Assembly: GCA_017452605.1 (NCBI GenBank)
Contig: JAFTMB010000070.1
Coordinates: forward strand, 1 to 37,852
Length of the DNA: 37,852 nucleotides
From: Oscillospiraceae bacterium
GTDB taxonomy: Bacteria > Bacillota > Clostridia > Oscillospirales > Oscillospiraceae
Direction of reading: 5' to 3'
Shown: in pieces, positions 21,669-29,816 of the stretch
How the letters are laid out: each line of letters starts with the position of its first letter
Numbering within the stretch: the first letter of the stretch is position 1
The notes under the pieces: model-generated
What the model saw: only the letters and a program-made list of their open reading frames with translations
What the model was told of the DNA's origin: nothing
The model's database searches: none
Program-made: the position numbers and the translations under genes

Positions 21669-22289
21669 ATGGAATTCAAAATGATCCAGAAAGAAATCCA
21701 GCTGCAGTCCCGTGGTTGGATCCCCACCTTCCACGACATCACCATCGACGTACATAAGATCGTGGAAGAGTCCGGCATCAAGAACGGCACCGTTTCCATC
21801 GTCTCTCACCACACCACCTGCTCCGTTATGATCCAGGAGTGCAGCCACGACTTCGACAGCTTCGATCTGGAGTTCCTGCAGCACGACCTGCTGGACATCA
21901 TGCGTAAGATGATCCCCGACTTCGCCAACGAGGGCGACTACCGCCATCCCGGCCCTGTTCACGCACAGTATGGCCGCTATGTTGACGAACCCGGCAACTT
22001 CACCTCCATGAATACCGACGGCCACCTGCGCAGCGTATTCTTCGGCCGCAGCGAAACCCTGACCATCAAGGACGGCAAGCTGGATCTGGGCGAATTTGCT
22101 CACATCTACTTCATCGACTGGGACCATGTCCGCGCCCGTCCCCGTCAGGTCAACCTGACTCTGTTCGGCACTGCTGAAGACATCGGTGACCGTAAGTACA
22201 ACAACGGCGAAGTTGTCAACACTCTGCGTAAGTTCCCCGCTGAGGAGAAGACTTACCTGGAGCAGTACGACGAGTGGAAGAAGAGATAA
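21669..22289 (+). CDS. YjbQ family protein (UPF0047)
   Basis: A 206-residue protein of the YjbQ fold. HHTTCSVMIQECSHDFDSFD and HPGPVHAQYGRYV and NTDGHLRSVFFGRSETLTI carry the conserved His, Cys and Asp residues. Some relatives have weak thiamine-phosphate synthase activity; the true role is unknown. It is longer than the roughly 135-residue basic family. Codon use is strikingly uniform (CTG, ATC, AAG, CGT, GGC almost exclusively), sharper than in its neighbours, and the promoter and Shine-Dalgarno (CGGAGGAAA) are strong, which together suggest abundant expression. Confidence 0.88.
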   Translation: MEFKMIQKEIQLQSRGWIPTFHDITIDVHKIVEESGIKNGTVSIVSHHTTCSVMIQECSHDFDSFDLEFLQHDLLDIMRKMIPDFANEGDYRHPGPVHAQYGRYVDEPGNFTSMNTDGHLRSVFFGRSETLTIKDGKLDLGEFAHIYFIDWDHVRARPRQVNLTLFGTAEDIGDRKYNNGEVVNTLRKFPAEEKTYLEQYDEWKKR

Positions 22290-22306
22290 TCTCCCTTCGT
22301 TCATGT

Positions 22307-22335
22307 CCGGGCTGCCTTCGGGCAGCCCGGCTTTC
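22307..22335 (+). terminator. GC-rich hairpin after yjbQ
   Basis: CCGGGCTGCC-TTCG-GGCAGCCCGG, a 10-bp stem with a stable UUCG tetraloop, followed by CTTTCATC. The T tract is poor, so it may be a partial terminator or an mRNA 3'-end stabiliser that sets the ratio between yjbQ and the next gene. Confidence 0.6.
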
Positions 22336-22362
22336 ATCTTCACCCGGAAAGGACGATAGATT

Positions 22363-22557
22363 ATGGCTGTTCGGTTAAACGACGACAAGGAAATGGTTGC
22401 CTCCATTAAAGAGGGCTTAAAGCGCACTGGCGGTTACTGCCCCTGCCGCGTACAGCGCACCGAAGATAACAAATGCATCTGCAAGGAATTCCGCCAGCAA
22501 ATCGCCGATCCGAATTTCAAAGGCTACTGCCACTGCATGCTCTACTATAAAGATTAA
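22363..22557 (+). CDS. ferredoxin-thioredoxin-reductase catalytic-chain-like mini-protein
   Basis: A 64-residue protein with CPC (26-28), CIC (38-40) and CHC (56-58), plus YCPCR and GYCHCMLYYKD, the marks of the catalytic chain of ferredoxin:thioredoxin reductase, which holds a [4Fe-4S] cluster beside a redox disulfide. In the plant enzyme the motifs are CPC, CPC and CHC with different spacing; here the middle proline is isoleucine and the gaps are 9 and 15 residues. The usual partner chain is not in the window. GGAAAGGACG precedes the ATG. It is probably a small redox or iron-sulfur protein; the partner is unknown. Confidence 0.75.
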   Translation: MAVRLNDDKEMVASIKEGLKRTGGYCPCRVQRTEDNKCICKEFRQQIADPNFKGYCHCMLYYKD

Positions 22558-22588
22558 AAAAACTTTTGAAAAAAGGGTCAAAAAAGTG

Positions 22589-22617
22589 TTGACAAATTTT
22601 TCTGCGCGTGGTATTAT
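22589..22617 (+). promoter_or_regulatory. promoter of tRNA-Leu
   Basis: TTGACA (22589-22594), 17-bp spacer, TATTAT (22612-22617), 40 bp before the tRNA. Confidence 0.8.
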
Positions 22618-22656
22618 AGCGAAGCGGCTGAGGGAAGTTCAGCCGGAACAACATAT

Positions 22657-22744
22657 GGGCGAGTGGTGGAATTGGTAGACTCGCTAGATTCAGGTTCTAG
22701 TGTTCACTGCGGACGTGCGGGTTCAAGTCCCGCCTCGCCCACCA
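22657..22744 (+). tRNA. tRNA-Leu(CAG), CCA encoded
   Basis: Class II tRNA with acceptor GGGCGAG/CTCGCCC, discriminator A, encoded CCA, and anticodon CAG in a TTCAGGT loop closed by CTAGA/TCTAG. The variable arm is short but extra. T-arm GCGGGTTCAAGTCCCGC. Confidence 0.96.
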
Positions 22745-22930
22745 AAAACAACAGATACCCTTTGGGGTAGCTGTTGTTTTTTTGTATGGAAGATGGGACT
22801 TGAACCATCTGAATGCAACAGTCCGGCGGACTGTTGCTTACCGCCGGCTCGACGGCGGTAACACTATAATTCACATTCCTCGGGAATGTGAATGCAAACA
22901 AGTCCCGCCTCGCCCACCAAAAACAACAGA
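22724..22930. repeat. 32-bp direct repeat of the tRNA-Leu 3' end flanking a hairpin array
   Basis: Identical 32-bp copies lie at 22724-22755 and 22899-22930, 175 bp apart. Each covers the last 21 bases of tRNA-Leu including CCA and 11 bases downstream. Between them are a terminator, then a row of hairpins: AGATGG/CCATCT (22791-22810), whose loop region carries an inverted copy of the tRNA T-arm (11 bases, 22795-22805), GCAACAGTCC/GGACTGTTGC (22815-22837), TTACCGCCG/CGGCGGTAA (22838-22861, directly abutting) and ATTCACATTCC/GGAATGTGAAT (22869-22893). No gene is credible here. The form is that of attL/attR around a tiny insert. Confidence 0.88.
22745..22783 (+). terminator. terminator directly after tRNA-Leu
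   Basis: AAAACAACAG-A-TACCC paired with GGGTA-G-CTGTTGTTTT, one internal A.G mismatch, then a run of T. Confidence 0.85.
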
Positions 22931-22957
22931 CATCCTTTGGGATGTCTGTTGTTTTTT
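22919..22957 (+). terminator. second, diverged copy of the tRNA-Leu terminator
   Basis: AACAACAGACATCC paired with GGATGTCTGTTGTT, perfectly complementary, then TTTTTT. Compared with the first copy, both arms have changed together, so pairing is preserved. Confidence 0.85.
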
Positions 22958-23053
22958 ATGACTTAAACCGCCGGGTAGCGGCGGTTATTATTTACTCTTC
23001 CCTTTTTCACTACGAAATGCTATAATGATAAAAAATGTCGCAGGAGGTTTCCC

Positions 23054-24973
23054 ATGGATTTCTTACCGATATGCAAACAGGATATGCTGGACCGGGGTTG
23101 GACTCAGTGCGACTTTGTCTATGTCATCGCCGACGCTTATGTGGATCACCCCTCCTTTGGCCACGCCATTATCAGTAGGGTCTTGGAGCATAACGGCTAC
23201 AGCGTGGGCATCATTTCCCAGCCGGATTGGAAAAATCCCGCCTCTGTGCAAATTTTCGGCAGACCCCGCCTGGGCTTCTTGGTTTCCGGCGGCAATATGG
23301 ATTCCATGGTCAACCACTATTCCGTCACCAAGCACAGAAGAAAAACCGACGCCTTTACCCCCGGCGGCGTCATGGGCAAGCGCCCGGATTACGCCACCAC
23401 TGTCTACTGCAATCTCATCCGAAAGGTTTATAAGGATGTTCCCATTCTCATCGGCGGCATTGAGGCTTCTTTACGCAGATTGGGCCACTACGACTACTGG
23501 TCCGAATCCATAAAGCGCTCCATTTTGATGGACTCCCAGGCAGACCTTTTGATGTACGGCATGGGCGAGCGCTCCATCGTAGAGATTGCGGACGCCTTAA
23601 ATTCCGGCATGGATGTTAAGGACATCACCTACATTGACGGCACTGTGTTCAAAACAGAAGAGCTGGACGAAAGCCTTCCCACCGTCACATTGCCCTCTTT
23701 TGAGGAAATCAAGGCCAATAAGCGGAAATACGCTGAGTCTTTCAAGGTGCAGTACGCCAACTGCGACCCCTTCACCGCCAAGCGTCTGGTGGAAGCCTAC
23801 GGCAAGACCCTGGTGGTGCAAAATCCTCCGCAGAAGCCCCTGACCACCGAGGAAATGGACGCAGTATACGCCCTGCCCTACTGCCGCAGCTGGCATCCCA
23901 GCTACGAAAAGCTGGGCGGCGTTCCCGCCATTGAGGAAGTAAAATTCAGTCTTGTCAGCAATCGGGGCTGTTTCGGCGCCTGCTCTTTCTGCGCCCTTAC
24001 TTTCCATCAGGGCCGTATTATCCAAACCCGCAGCCACGAGTCCATCCTTTCTGAAGCCGAACAAATCGTCAAAGATAAGGATTTCAAGGGCTACATCCAC
24101 GATGTGGGCGGCCCGACCGCCAATTTCCGTCACCCCGCCTGCCAGAAGCAACTCACCAAGGGCGCTTGCGGCGGCCGACAATGCCTGTACCCCACCCCCT
24201 GCAAAAACATGAACGCTGACCATTCCGATTATGTTTCCTTGCTGCGGAAGCTGCGCAAAATTCCCGGGGTGAAAAAGGTGTTTGTCCGCAGTGGCATCCG
24301 CTTTGACTATCTTCTGGCGGATAAGAAGGATACCTTTTTCAAGGAGCTGGTGCAGTTCCACATTTCCGGCCAGCTGAAAGTCGCGCCGGAGCATGTATCC
24401 GATGCGGTTTTAAGCCGCATGGGCAAACCGAAAAACGCGGTTTACAACCGATTTGTGGACAAATATTTCGCCTTAAATAAGCAGTACGGCATGAATCAGT
24501 ATTTAGTGCCCTATTTGATGTCCAGCCACCCCGGCTCTACCTTAAAAGAAGCCATTGAGCTTGCCGAGTACATCCGGGAAATGGGCTACAATCCGGAGCA
24601 GGTGCAGGATTTCTATCCTACCCCATCTACCTTGTCCACGGTGATGTACTACACCGGCTTAGATCCCAGAACCATGGAAAAGGTGTATGTTCCCACCGAC
24701 CCCCACGAAAAAGCCATGCAGCGGGCGCTGATCCAGTACCGCAACCCCAAAAACTATTATCTGGTGCGGGAGGCGCTTATCAAGGCTCATCGGGAGGATT
24801 TGATCGGCTCCGGGCCTAAGTGCCTGATTCGCGCCGTTCCTCCCCGGCTGCAACGGCAGGCTTCTCCGCCCCCCAAGGTTAGCAGAAACGCTGCGGCCGC
24901 CAGAAAGCCTGCATCCGGAAAGACAGTGAAAAAGCCGCCAGTGAAAGCGCCCAAGGGGCGAAAAAAGAAATAA
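23054..24973 (+). CDS. YgiQ family radical SAM protein
   Basis: A 639-residue protein with the YgiQ layout: an N-terminal domain beginning [38 protein letters not shown], then a radical SAM core with [26 protein letters not shown] (CxxxCxxC, cluster-binding cysteines), and a C-terminal basic tail rich in Lys, Pro and Arg that may bind RNA or be disordered. The reaction is unknown; the family is widespread and uncharacterised. CAGGAGG precedes the ATG, and TATAAT at 23021-23026 is the probable -10. It ends at a strong terminator. Confidence 0.93.
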   Translation: MDFLPICKQDMLDRGWTQCDFVYVIADAYVDHPSFGHAIISRVLEHNGYSVGIISQPDWKNPASVQIFGRPRLGFLVSGGNMDSMVNHYSVTKHRRKTDAFTPGGVMGKRPDYATTVYCNLIRKVYKDVPILIGGIEASLRRLGHYDYWSESIKRSILMDSQADLLMYGMGERSIVEIADALNSGMDVKDITYIDGTVFKTEELDESLPTVTLPSFEEIKANKRKYAESFKVQYANCDPFTAKRLVEAYGKTLVVQNPPQKPLTTEEMDAVYALPYCRSWHPSYEKLGGVPAIEEVKFSLVSNRGCFGACSFCALTFHQGRIIQTRSHESILSEAEQIVKDKDFKGYIHDVGGPTANFRHPACQKQLTKGACGGRQCLYPTPCKNMNADHSDYVSLLRKLRKIPGVKKVFVRSGIRFDYLLADKKDTFFKELVQFHISGQLKVAPEHVSDAVLSRMGKPKNAVYNRFVDKYFALNKQYGMNQYLVPYLMSSHPGSTLKEAIELAEYIREMGYNPEQVQDFYPTPSTLSTVMYYTGLDPRTMEKVYVPTDPHEKAMQRALIQYRNPKNYYLVREALIKAHREDLIGSGPKCLIRAVPPRLQRQASPPPKVSRNAAAARKPASGKTVKKPPVKAPKGRKKK

Positions 24974-24984
24974 CTTCCAAATCA

Positions 24985-25014
24985 CAATCCCACGGTCAAA
25001 ACCGTGGGATTGTT
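24985..25014 (+). terminator. terminator after ygiQ
   Basis: CAATCCCACGGT-CAAA-ACCGTGGGATTG, a 12-bp stem followed by TTG. Confidence 0.75.
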
Positions 25015-25053
25015 GCATAAGATGTTTCATACATCCCAACTCGAGGTGGTACT

Positions 25054-25662
25054 ATGGAACATACAGTCAATCAAATAACCGTACGGGGAGAGCTGCGGCA
25101 GCTTCCGGAATTCTCCCACGAAAATCATGGAAAGCGGTTTTATCGCTTTTATCTTTCTATCCAGCGCCTCAGCGGCGCAGAGGACATTGTGCCGGTAATT
25201 GCCCCGGAGGCGCTTCTGAATACCATTGACCCCTCTGGGGGCGGTATGCTGCTGATTCAAGGACAGGTTCGCTCCCACAACTACCGGGAAGACGGCATAC
25301 GCAGGCTTCTGATTTTCCTCTTTGCCACAGACATTCTGGCAGACGACGGCCCGCCTATGAACGAATTGACCATTGAAGGGCCAATTTGCAAAGACCCCAT
25401 TTATCGCCGCACCCCTCTGGGCAGAGAAATCTGCGACATTATGCTGGCTGTTCCCCGGGCATTTCACCGGGCGGATTATTTACCCTGCATTCTGTGGGGC
25501 AAAACCGCACAGGAGGTTTCCCAGTGCGGCATCCGGGACAAAATCCGTATCCACGGCAGGCTGCAAAGCCGTGTTTATACCAAAGTACTGGAAAGCGGCG
25601 TTCAAGAACGCACCGCTTACGAAATCTCCGCCTTATCTGCAGAAATCCTGGAAACGGAATAA
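25054..25662 (+). CDS. single-stranded DNA-binding protein-like, two OB folds
   Basis: A 202-residue protein that appears to hold two tandem OB-fold modules: residues about 5-95 (VNQITVRGELRQLPEF ... LLIQGQVRSHNY) and about 103-200 (NELTIEGPICKDPIYRRTPLGREICDIMLAVPR ... LPCILWGKTAQEV). The second matches classical SSB best (GREICDIMLAV, YLPCILWGK). The first is more degenerate. It lacks the acidic C-terminal tail of housekeeping SSB (ending LETE), so it is probably an accessory paralogue. GAGGTGG precedes the ATG. It is followed by endonuclease III after 76 bp, with a separate -10 between them. Confidence 0.78.
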   Translation: MEHTVNQITVRGELRQLPEFSHENHGKRFYRFYLSIQRLSGAEDIVPVIAPEALLNTIDPSGGGMLLIQGQVRSHNYREDGIRRLLIFLFATDILADDGPPMNELTIEGPICKDPIYRRTPLGREICDIMLAVPRAFHRADYLPCILWGKTAQEVSQCGIRDKIRIHGRLQSRVYTKVLESGVQERTAYEISALSAEILETE

Positions 25663-25738
25663 ATTTTGCAAGCTTTCCTCTTCTCTTTTCACCTCACAAA
25701 TGCTATAATGGGGTCACATAGAAAGCAGGGATGATACC

Positions 25739-26368
25739 ATGAAAGAAAAAGTAAATGCCATTATTGACATATTAAAGCAGGAATATCCCAACCCCCTCTG
25801 CGCCCTCCATTACCAAAAGGACTACGAGCTGATGATCGCTGTGCGGCTGTCTGCCCAGTGTACCGATGCCCGGGTGAATTTGGTCACCCCCAGCTTGTTT
25901 GCCGCTTATCCCACACTGGAGGCCATGGCTAACGCAGACATTTCCCATGTGGAGGAGCTTGTCCACTCCTGCGGCTTTTATAAGCACAAAGCAAGGGACA
26001 TTGTTCTTGGCTGCCAGATGTTAATCTCAGACTACGGCGGAAAAGTGCCCGGCACCATGGAGGAGCTTTTGAAAATCCCCGGCGTCGGCAGAAAAACCGC
26101 CAATTTGCTTCTTGGCGACCTTTACAAGGTTCCCGGCAGCGTGGTATGCGACACCCACTGCATCCGCATCTGCGGCAGATTGGGATTATCCCAGGGAAAA
26201 GATCCGAAAAAGGTGGAAATGCAGCTGAGAAAAATCCTCCCGCCGGAGGAAAGCTCGGATTTTTGTCACCGAATCGTGCTTTTCGGCAGAGAAATCTGCA
26301 CCGCCCGTAATCCTCAATGCAGCCGCTGCCCCCTGGCAATTTGGTGCAGCGAAATCAACAAGGCGTAA
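25739..26368 (+). CDS. nth: endonuclease III
   Basis: A 209-residue DNA glycosylase/AP lyase that removes oxidised pyrimidines. The helix-hairpin-helix is LLKIPGVGRKTANLLLG, the catalytic lysine is in GFYKHKARDIV, the catalytic aspartate in VVCDTHCIRIC, and the [4Fe-4S] loop is C-x6-C-x2-C-x5-C (CTARNPQCSRCPLAIWC). Length is standard. A TATAAT at 25704-25709 is the likely -10. It overlaps no neighbour; the SpoVB-like gene follows after 47 bp. Confidence 0.96.
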   Translation: MKEKVNAIIDILKQEYPNPLCALHYQKDYELMIAVRLSAQCTDARVNLVTPSLFAAYPTLEAMANADISHVEELVHSCGFYKHKARDIVLGCQMLISDYGGKVPGTMEELLKIPGVGRKTANLLLGDLYKVPGSVVCDTHCIRICGRLGLSQGKDPKKVEMQLRKILPPEESSDFCHRIVLFGREICTARNPQCSRCPLAIWCSEINKA

Positions 26369-26415
26369 TATCTCCCCCCAATGTCTGCATAGGCTGTGGA
26401 CAAGGGGGGATTTAT

Positions 26416-27900
26416 TTGTTCACCGGCAAACCCATATTTTTCAGCGCCCTTCTTCTGACCGGGGTCAATCTCTTATTAAGATTAGTGGGGACATCCTTTC
26501 AGGTGTATCTGTCATCGAGAATCGGCGCTGAAGGCATCGGTCTATTGCAGCTGGTGCTGAGCCTGGGCTCTATGGCCATGGTGGCGGGTATGGCAGGCAT
26601 CCGCACCTCCACCATGTACCTCACAGCAGAGGAACTGGGCGCAAAAAAAGAGAAAAACCTACCCCATGTCCTCTCCGGCTGCGCTCTTTACAGCATCCTT
26701 TGCAGCGGTGGGGTGGGCGCTTTGGTTTATGCCTTTGCCCCACTGCTTGCCGAGAATTGGATTGGAAACCCCGACACGGTGGACTCTTTGCGGCTATACG
26801 CCGTGTTTCTCCCGGTAAACTGCCTGTGCGGTGTGATGGTGGGCTACTTTACCGGCGCAGGTAAAATCCGCACTCTGGCCGCTGTGGAAGTGGCAGAGCA
26901 AGGCTTTACCATGGTCTGCACCATTTCCCTTTTAACCTTATGGGCAGGACACAATCCTGAAAAATGCTGCATGGCTGTGGTGATGGGCAGCGCTTTGGGT
27001 GCATGTCTGACCCTGCTGTGCCTGACGGTATTAAGACTCCTGCAACGGCAGCGCCCGGGCCCCACCGTCCCCATGGGCCGCCGCATCTTAAACACCGCTA
27101 TCCCCCTGGCCCTGGCAGACGACCTGAGAACCGGGATTACCACCGTTGAGAATTTAATGGTACCAAAGCGTTTGGCCCTTTACAAGCTGGAACAGTCCCC
27201 TCTGGGGGCATTTGGCATGGTGTGCGGCATGGTGTTCCCCATTTTGATGTTTCCCATGGCGATTTTGTTTGGACTGACTGAGCTTTTGGTGCCGGAGCTT
27301 GCCCGGTGCCGGGCAGCAGGCAGCCACAGCCGAGTCTCCCATCTGGTGCAAAAAAGCCTTCGGGTGACACTGCTGTACGGCACCATGTGCAGCGGGATTC
27401 TATTCTTAAACAGCGAGGATTTGTGCAGCAGCTTATACCATAACGAGGAGGCCGGCGTATATCTAAAATGGTTTTCCCTGCTTGCCGCTATGCTCTACTG
27501 TGACGGCGTGACCGACGCTATGATCAAAGGCCTGGGCCAGCAAAAACGCAGCGTGTACTATAACATTTTCACCAACATTCTGGATGTGATATTTTTATAC
27601 CTGCTTTTGCCCGTTTACGGCATCACCGGGTATTTCATAAGCTTCGCCGTCACCCACGCCATAAACTTCTTTCTAAGCATAAGAAGACTCCTGAAAACCA
27701 CCGGGGAGCGAATTCCCCTATCCGTTCCACTGCTTACCTTAGGCGCAGGCTGCGCCGCCGCATTTATGGCTAGCCATGTAAATGTTCCTCTGATCCGCAC
27801 CGGGTGCTTTCTTGTGATTTTCACCTGCCTGCTGTTTTTGATGAAGATTCTGTCGAAAAACGACATTCTCTGGATTCGTGGGCTGATATACAAAAAATGA
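26416..27900 (+). CDS. SpoVB-like MOP-superfamily flippase
   Basis: A 494-residue protein with about 12-14 membrane segments of the MATE/MOP polysaccharide-transport type. The opening FSALLLTGVNLLLRLVGTSFQVYLSSRIGAEGIGLLQL resembles SpoVB and related lipid-linked precursor flippases. Start: a TTG at 26416 preceded by AAGGGGGG (6 bp spacing) is preferred, because an ATG-started reading 99 bases upstream lies inside nth and has no ribosome site. A TTG start here is unusual in this window. Function is either spore cortex or cell-wall precursor translocation, inferred from family. It ends inside its terminator. Confidence 0.85.
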   Translation: MFTGKPIFFSALLLTGVNLLLRLVGTSFQVYLSSRIGAEGIGLLQLVLSLGSMAMVAGMAGIRTSTMYLTAEELGAKKEKNLPHVLSGCALYSILCSGGVGALVYAFAPLLAENWIGNPDTVDSLRLYAVFLPVNCLCGVMVGYFTGAGKIRTLAAVEVAEQGFTMVCTISLLTLWAGHNPEKCCMAVVMGSALGACLTLLCLTVLRLLQRQRPGPTVPMGRRILNTAIPLALADDLRTGITTVENLMVPKRLALYKLEQSPLGAFGMVCGMVFPILMFPMAILFGLTELLVPELARCRAAGSHSRVSHLVQKSLRVTLLYGTMCSGILFLNSEDLCSSLYHNEEAGVYLKWFSLLAAMLYCDGVTDAMIKGLGQQKRSVYYNIFTNILDVIFLYLLLPVYGITGYFISFAVTHAINFFLSIRRLLKTTGERIPLSVPLLTLGAGCAAAFMASHVNVPLIRTGCFLVIFTCLLFLMKILSKNDILWIRGLIYKK

Positions 27901-27923
27901 CCTGCAAAAGCAGGTCATTTTTT
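27894..27923. terminator. bidirectional terminator
   Basis: AAAATGACCTGC-AAAA-GCAGGTCATTTT followed by TT. The TGA stop of the flippase gene lies in the stem. It also faces convergent pepD. Confidence 0.85.
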
Positions 27924-27934
27924 AGGTCATTATC

Positions 27935-29380
27935 TTATAATGCTTTCAGAATTGCCAATAAGAATTCCCATGTACGGCGAGTGGATGCGATATTCAGCTT
28001 TTCCCGGCTGGTGTGAATATCGCACATATCCGGGCCAATGGATACGCAGTCCAATCCCGGCAGTTTCTCGCTGAGCAGGCCGCATTCCAATCCTGCGTGA
28101 ATGGCCACCACCTCCGGCGCTTTATCAAACATCCGCTGATAAAGAGAAACCATGGTGTCCCGCAAGGGAGAATCTTTCCGGTATTCCCAGGCAGGATAGC
28201 TACCCGTGTCGCTGTAGCTGCCGCCCTGGTAAAAACCAGCCAGCTTTTCCAGCTGCTGCAGCAGTTCCATTTTCTCCTGATTGACGGAGCTGCGAACCGC
28301 AAAGGTGATGTGGAAGGTATCCTCCAGCTTCATTACGCCCAAATTAAGGCTGGTCTGCACCAGACCTTCAATGTCCTCACTCCAGCTCTGCACGCCGTTG
28401 GGCGCGGCATTGAGCAGGCCAATCACATCGGCGGTACATTCAGATGTCAGAGCGTTTCCGCCCAAAGCATCCACACTGTCGCCGTAAATCTTTACTTCCG
28501 GCTCATCAAACTGGGTTCTGATTTCCTCTTCCAGCGCCGCGCAAATCTCATTAATTTTCTCGGGGTACATACCCAGAACCACCAAATTCGCCTGGCTGGA
28601 ACGGGGAATGGCATTGTCCTTGGCGCCGCCTTGTAAAGAGGTAATGCAAATGGGCATCACGCCCTGAATCCGGCTTAACAGCTGACCCATCACCTTATTG
28701 GCGTTGGCTCGCTTTTTGTGGATCTCCACGCCGGAATGGCCGCCCTGCAGACCCTCCACCGTCAGCTTGACGCAGGGACCGTAAACTGCCCGGCGCTTGG
28801 CAGGCAAGGAAATGGTGGCTCTTGCGCCGCCGGCGCAGGAAACCGTGAAAATTCCCTCATCCTCGGAGTCCAAATTGATTAAGGTTCTGCCCTTTAGCAT
28901 GGAAAGGTCAATGCCGGCAGCGCCGTACATTCCCGTTTCCTCGTCAACGGTGACAATCACTTCCAGCGGAGGATGGGGAATGGTCTTATCCGCCAAAATC
29001 GCCATGGCATAGGCAACAGCAATACCATTGTCGCCGCCAAGCGTCGTACCCTTGGCGTAGATATACTCTCCATCGTGGGTAATATCCAGCCCCTCTTTGT
29101 CCATGTCAATGAGGCAGTCTTCGTCCTTTTCGCACACCATATCCATGTGACCCTGAAGCACAACGGGAGCATGGTCTTCCATGCCGCAGGTGCCCTCCTG
29201 GAAGAAAATCACATTGTTAAGATCGTCCTGAATATAGGAAATCCCCTGCTCCTTGGCAAAGGAAACCAGATAATCGCTGATGGCCTTGGTATTTCCTGAT
29301 CCATGGGGAATGGAACACAGCTTTTCAAAATACGCAAATACCCTTTCCGGCTGCAAATTCGCCAGTTTCATCGCTCGCAT
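27935..29380 (-). CDS. pepD: aminoacyl-histidine dipeptidase (PepD, M20 family)
   Basis: A 481-residue di-zinc dipeptidase that splits Xaa-His and other unspecific dipeptides in the cytoplasm. Zinc-site motifs are VVLQGHMDMV, GGDNGIAVAYA, and TVDEETGMYGA; NLDSEDEG and GLECGLLSEKLPG are also typical of PepD. The ATG at 29380 has AAAGGAG 10 bp upstream; the next ATG at 29371 would be too far from it. It is monocistronic, with a TAGAAT -10 upstream. Confidence 0.93.
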   Translation of the reverse strand: MRAMKLANLQPERVFAYFEKLCSIPHGSGNTKAISDYLVSFAKEQGISYIQDDLNNVIFFQEGTCGMEDHAPVVLQGHMDMVCEKDEDCLIDMDKEGLDITHDGEYIYAKGTTLGGDNGIAVAYAMAILADKTIPHPPLEVIVTVDEETGMYGAAGIDLSMLKGRTLINLDSEDEGIFTVSCAGGARATISLPAKRRAVYGPCVKLTVEGLQGGHSGVEIHKKRANANKVMGQLLSRIQGVMPICITSLQGGAKDNAIPRSSQANLVVLGMYPEKINEICAALEEEIRTQFDEPEVKIYGDSVDALGGNALTSECTADVIGLLNAAPNGVQSWSEDIEGLVQTSLNLGVMKLEDTFHITFAVRSSVNQEKMELLQQLEKLAGFYQGGSYSDTGSYPAWEYRKDSPLRDTMVSLYQRMFDKAPEVVAIHAGLECGLLSEKLPGLDCVSIGPDMCDIHTSREKLNIASTRRTWEFLLAILKAL

Positions 29381-29449
29381 AAAGCAAAAACTCCTTTCTG
29401 TTTTTCTGTATTCTATCACAGGGAAAAACAAAAGTCCATAAAAGAAAAA

Positions 29450-29475
29450 AAGCTGCGAAGCGAACTTCGCAGCTT
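29450..29475 (-). terminator. terminator of secG
   Basis: AAGCTGCGAAG/CTTCGCAGCTT with a 4-nt loop, followed on the minus strand by TTTTTTT. Confidence 0.85.
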
Positions 29476-29486
29476 ATATTTTCCAA

Positions 29487-29723
29487 TCAGGGCAGCAGGC
29501 TCAAGGACAGAGTCAGCAGCACCCACACAAGAGCGATCCACTTGGTAGCAGATGCCAGAATCTTATCCAGGCTTCCATTCTTGCTCTTGCTGAGATAGGT
29601 ATCGTTGCTGCCGGTGATAGCGCCCATGCCGGCTTCCTTGCCGGACTGCAGCAGAATAACCGCAATCAAACCAATGCTGAAGATAATCTCCAGAATAGTA
29701 ACAATAATCTTAACAACTTCCAT
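29487..29723 (-). CDS. secG: preprotein translocase subunit SecG
   Basis: A 78-residue protein with two membrane helices and the SecG hallmark between them, LLQSGKEAGMGAITGSN. It is an accessory subunit of the SecYEG channel. Genomic placement is unlinked to secY or rnr, unlike in some Firmicutes. A clear promoter lies upstream, and GGAGGGAGG precedes the ATG. Confidence 0.94.
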   Translation of the reverse strand: MEVVKIIVTILEIIFSIGLIAVILLQSGKEAGMGAITGSNDTYLSKSKNGSLDKILASATKWIALVWVLLTLSLSLLP

Positions 29724-29765
29724 GTTTCTTAACCTCCCTCCAAGGGTATGTCAATTATCTAGCCT

Positions 29766-29794
29766 ATATTACCACATGATTTTCCAAAATGCAA
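29766..29794 (-). promoter_or_regulatory. promoter of secG
   Basis: Minus-strand TTGCAT (29789-29794), 17-bp spacer, TAATAT (29766-29771). Confidence 0.55.
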
Positions 29795-29816
29795 GGGGTA
29801 AATACTATTTATTTCG

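Noticed and set aside
22704..22901. Open frame opposite tRNA-Leu and its hairpin array
   Set aside because: Lies on the reverse of a tRNA and hairpins; no ribosome site; the sequence is explained by structured RNA and repeat.
26317..26415. Upstream ATG start for the SpoVB-like gene
   Set aside because: It lies inside nth in another frame, has no ribosome site, and adds a non-hydrophobic Pro/Cys segment unlike the family; the TTG at 26416 has AAGGGGGG.
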